A DNA stretch of 14,278 nt from Bacteroidia bacterium (GTDB lineage: Bacteria; Bacteroidota; Bacteroidia; B-17B0; Aurantibacillaceae), in contig JACMLS010000851.1 of assembly GCA_014379485.1 (NCBI GenBank), positions 1 through 14,278 of the forward strand, in the 5' to 3' direction. Made by a program: the position numbers and the translations under genes. This document shows, in pieces, positions 12,690 through 14,278 of this stretch; the stretch's first letter is position 1; every line of letters starts with the position of its first letter. The notes beneath the pieces were generated by a model. The model had not been told where the DNA came from. It saw only the letters and a program-made list of their open reading frames with translations, and did not search any database.

Positions 12690-14278
12690 ATGAAAAAGAA
12701 ATTTGCAAGTTATCTGTTTGTACTATTTTGTTTTGGGAAAATTTTTTCTCAGGACAAAGAATTTATTGACTCTTTAAAATCTGCACTTAAAAAAAGTACC
12801 AACGACTCTGTCCGTTGCCTTGTTTTATCTGAACTCTCTGAAAACGCAGCAGACGGAGAATGGGAAAAATATAACGAAGAATTAAAAACTATCGCAGAAA
12901 AAAATCTTGAAAGATCTTTTTCATCAAGAAGACCTTTTTACGTAAAACGCCTTGCCATTGCATTGAACAATTTTGGGTACTCCTACTCTGCCGTTGGAAA
13001 CATAGATGCAGCAACTGAATTCTATTCCAAAAGTCTTAAATTATCAGAAGAAATTGCCGATAAAGACGGCATAGGAGCTGCGCTGAATAACCTGGGTGGC
13101 CTTTATTTTAATAAAGGCGACATTAATGCGGCAATTGACTATTATGAAAGAAGCCGTAAATTATCAGAAGAAACCGGCAACGAACCAAGTGCGGTTAATG
13201 CTTTACAGAACATTGCTTTTGTTTTATTAAAACAAGGGGACAATAGTAAGGCTCTTGAATATTTTAAACAGGGTTTGGCAAGACTAAAAAAAATCGGTGA
13301 CAAAAGGGGGGTTGCAAAATCTCTCAGCTATATTGCTCTGGCGTATCTTGAGCATGGTGACCCGGACTGTAAATCTGCTGTGCCCGCAGAATGCATACGT
13401 GCCGCCAATATCAAAGCCCTTGGTTTTTATTTAAAGAGTTTAAAAACACACGAAGAGGCCGGAAATAAAAGCGGGGCCGCAGGGGCTTTACTTAATATTG
13501 GAACCATCTTTTATACGATTGGAGACACCTCCTGTGAACCGGTTTCTTCTGAAAAATGCAAAGCTTCGGGAATTAAAAAAGCAATTGATTGTTTGGAAAA
13601 AAGCCTGAAAATACGCAAGGAGACAGGAGACAAGCAAGGCACCGCAAACTGCTATTACACGCTTGGCCGGTTTTATATAAAACAAGGAGATTTTTCAAGG
13701 GCACTTTCTGCAAGCCTCAAAGGTCTTGAGTTAAGCAGAGAAATTGGCTATCCCGAACAATTGAAACACATTTCATTGCAGTTAAAAAATATTTATTTAC
13801 ACAATAAACAATATCAAAAGGCCCTTGAAATGTATGAGCTGAGTGTAAAAATGAGTGATAGCCTCATTAATACCGAAACAAAAAAAGCTTCTATTAAAAC
13901 CCAGCTCAAATACGAATACGAAAAAAAATCTGCTGCTGACTCCGTTAAAAACGCAGAACAACAAAAAGTAAAAGATGCACAACTTGCCGCGCAAAACGCT
14001 TCACTTAAACAGGAAAAATTTCAACGTTATTCGTTAGTTGTTGGTTTGTCGTTAGTCGTTTTGGGATTGTTGTTCGTTATCAATCGTTTTCGCGTTACAA
14101 GCAAACAGAAAAAAATTATTGAGGAACAGAAAATAAAAGTAGATGAGGCTTTTGAAAAACTGCATGAGAAGAATAAAGAGGTGATGGATAGTATTCATTA
14201 TGCACATCGGATACAACGAGCGTTGGTTACCTCCGAAAAATATGTGGAGAAGCACCTGAACAGGTTAAGGAATAGTTA
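12690..14278 (+). CDS. TPR sensor with one membrane helix and RsbU-type linker (runs to window edge)
   Basis: There are 529 visible residues and no stop before the edge. A signal peptide (1-20, before QDKEF) is followed by about eight TPR units from residue 83 to about 385, several ending in SLKLSEEIADKDG-type turns. A helix at 447-465 (SLVVGLSLVVLGLLFVIN) crosses the membrane, preceded and followed by coiled coil (about 400-445 and 470-500). The last visible stretch, VMDSIHYAHRIQRALVTSEKY (499-518), is the linker that precedes SpoIIE/RsbU-type PP2C phosphatase domains in many Bacteroidota proteins. Two TPR loops carry a matching GDxxC-x7-C pair (C227/C235 and C282/C290). The window stops after 'TA' of the next codon, so the gene either ends at the next base (TAA/TAG) or continues into a phosphatase. 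No His-kinase domain is visible. Confidence 0.85.
   Translation, partial: MKKKFASYLFVLFCFGKIFSQDKEFIDSLKSALKKSTNDSVRCLVLSELSENAADGEWEKYNEELKTIAEKNLERSFSSRRPFYVKRLAIALNNFGYSYSAVGNIDAATEFYSKSLKLSEEIADKDGIGAALNNLGGLYFNKGDINAAIDYYERSRKLSEETGNEPSAVNALQNIAFVLLKQGDNSKALEYFKQGLARLKKIGDKRGVAKSLSYIALAYLEHGDPDCKSAVPAECIRAANIKALGFYLKSLKTHEEAGNKSGAAGALLNIGTIFYTIGDTSCEPVSSEKCKASGIKKAIDCLEKSLKIRKETGDKQGTANCYYTLGRFYIKQGDFSRALSASLKGLELSREIGYPEQLKHISLQLKNIYLHNKQYQKALEMYELSVKMSDSLINTETKKASIKTQLKYEYEKKSAADSVKNAEQQKVKDAQLAAQNASLKQEKFQRYSLVVGLSLVVLGLLFVINRFRVTSKQKKIIEEQKIKVDEAFEKLHEKNKEVMDSIHYAHRIQRALVTSEKYVEKHLNRLRNS

Noticed and set aside
12690..14278. Histidine kinase
   Set aside because: No H-box or ATPase domain is visible before the edge. 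The terminal linker fits SpoIIE/RsbU-type proteins better.

Overview
This window looks like a chromosomal segment of a low-GC Bacteroidota (Flavobacteriales/Sphingobacteriales-like) bacterium. Supporting signs are the many secreted TPR and lipoproteins, signal peptides ending just before Gln, the absence of strong Shine-Dalgarno sites, one exact TAnnTTTG -7 box, a DUF151/UVR nuclease beside the etf genes, and a TPR/transmembrane protein ending in the 'DSIxYAxRIQxAL' linker typical of Bacteroidota SpoIIE-type regulators. I could run no database search, so the genus stays open.

Layout. Positions 1-8158 are read rightward: the 3' end of a MORN/YwqK-like gene (1-90); a lipoprotein with an ExbD/TolR-like domain (87-497); serS (514-1788); a helical lipoprotein (1850-2458) overlapping a long secreted TPR protein that starts with TTG (2442-4256); a broken outer-membrane-protein gene (4312-4865); a YgiD-type extradiol dioxygenase (4877-5704); a secreted DUF4139/MuiA-family protein (5860-7557); and a small UVR-motif protein (7757-8158) closed by a clear terminator. 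Positions 12528-8233 are read leftward: etfB, etfA, a DUF151 bifunctional nuclease with a UVR tail, a 127-residue unknown, and a secreted YD/RHS-like protein. A rightward signalling gene (12690 to the window end) encodes a signal peptide, TPRs, one membrane helix and a coiled coil, and diverges from etfB.

How the genes work together. EtfB and EtfA form the electron-transfer flavoprotein, which passes electrons from acyl-CoA and related dehydrogenases toward the quinone pool. SerS charges tRNA-Ser. The remaining genes are mostly envelope proteins with no assigned partner. I see no phage, plasmid, CRISPR, toxin-antitoxin, defence or transposase gene.

The most unusual content is between the genes. 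At least seven short spacer elements are built from a degenerate word repeated at a fixed step, either about 7 bp (GTTA, CTAT, TCTT and ACT words) or about 10 bp (CACTAAG, CACAGATT and GGGAC/GTCCC words). Every spacer examined that exceeds about 130 bp on the etf-to-YD side and around the dioxygenase/MuiA/UVR genes holds one. One splits etfB from etfA, and one abuts the start-less 5' end of the broken gene. They are not CRISPRs and are not simple tandem repeats.
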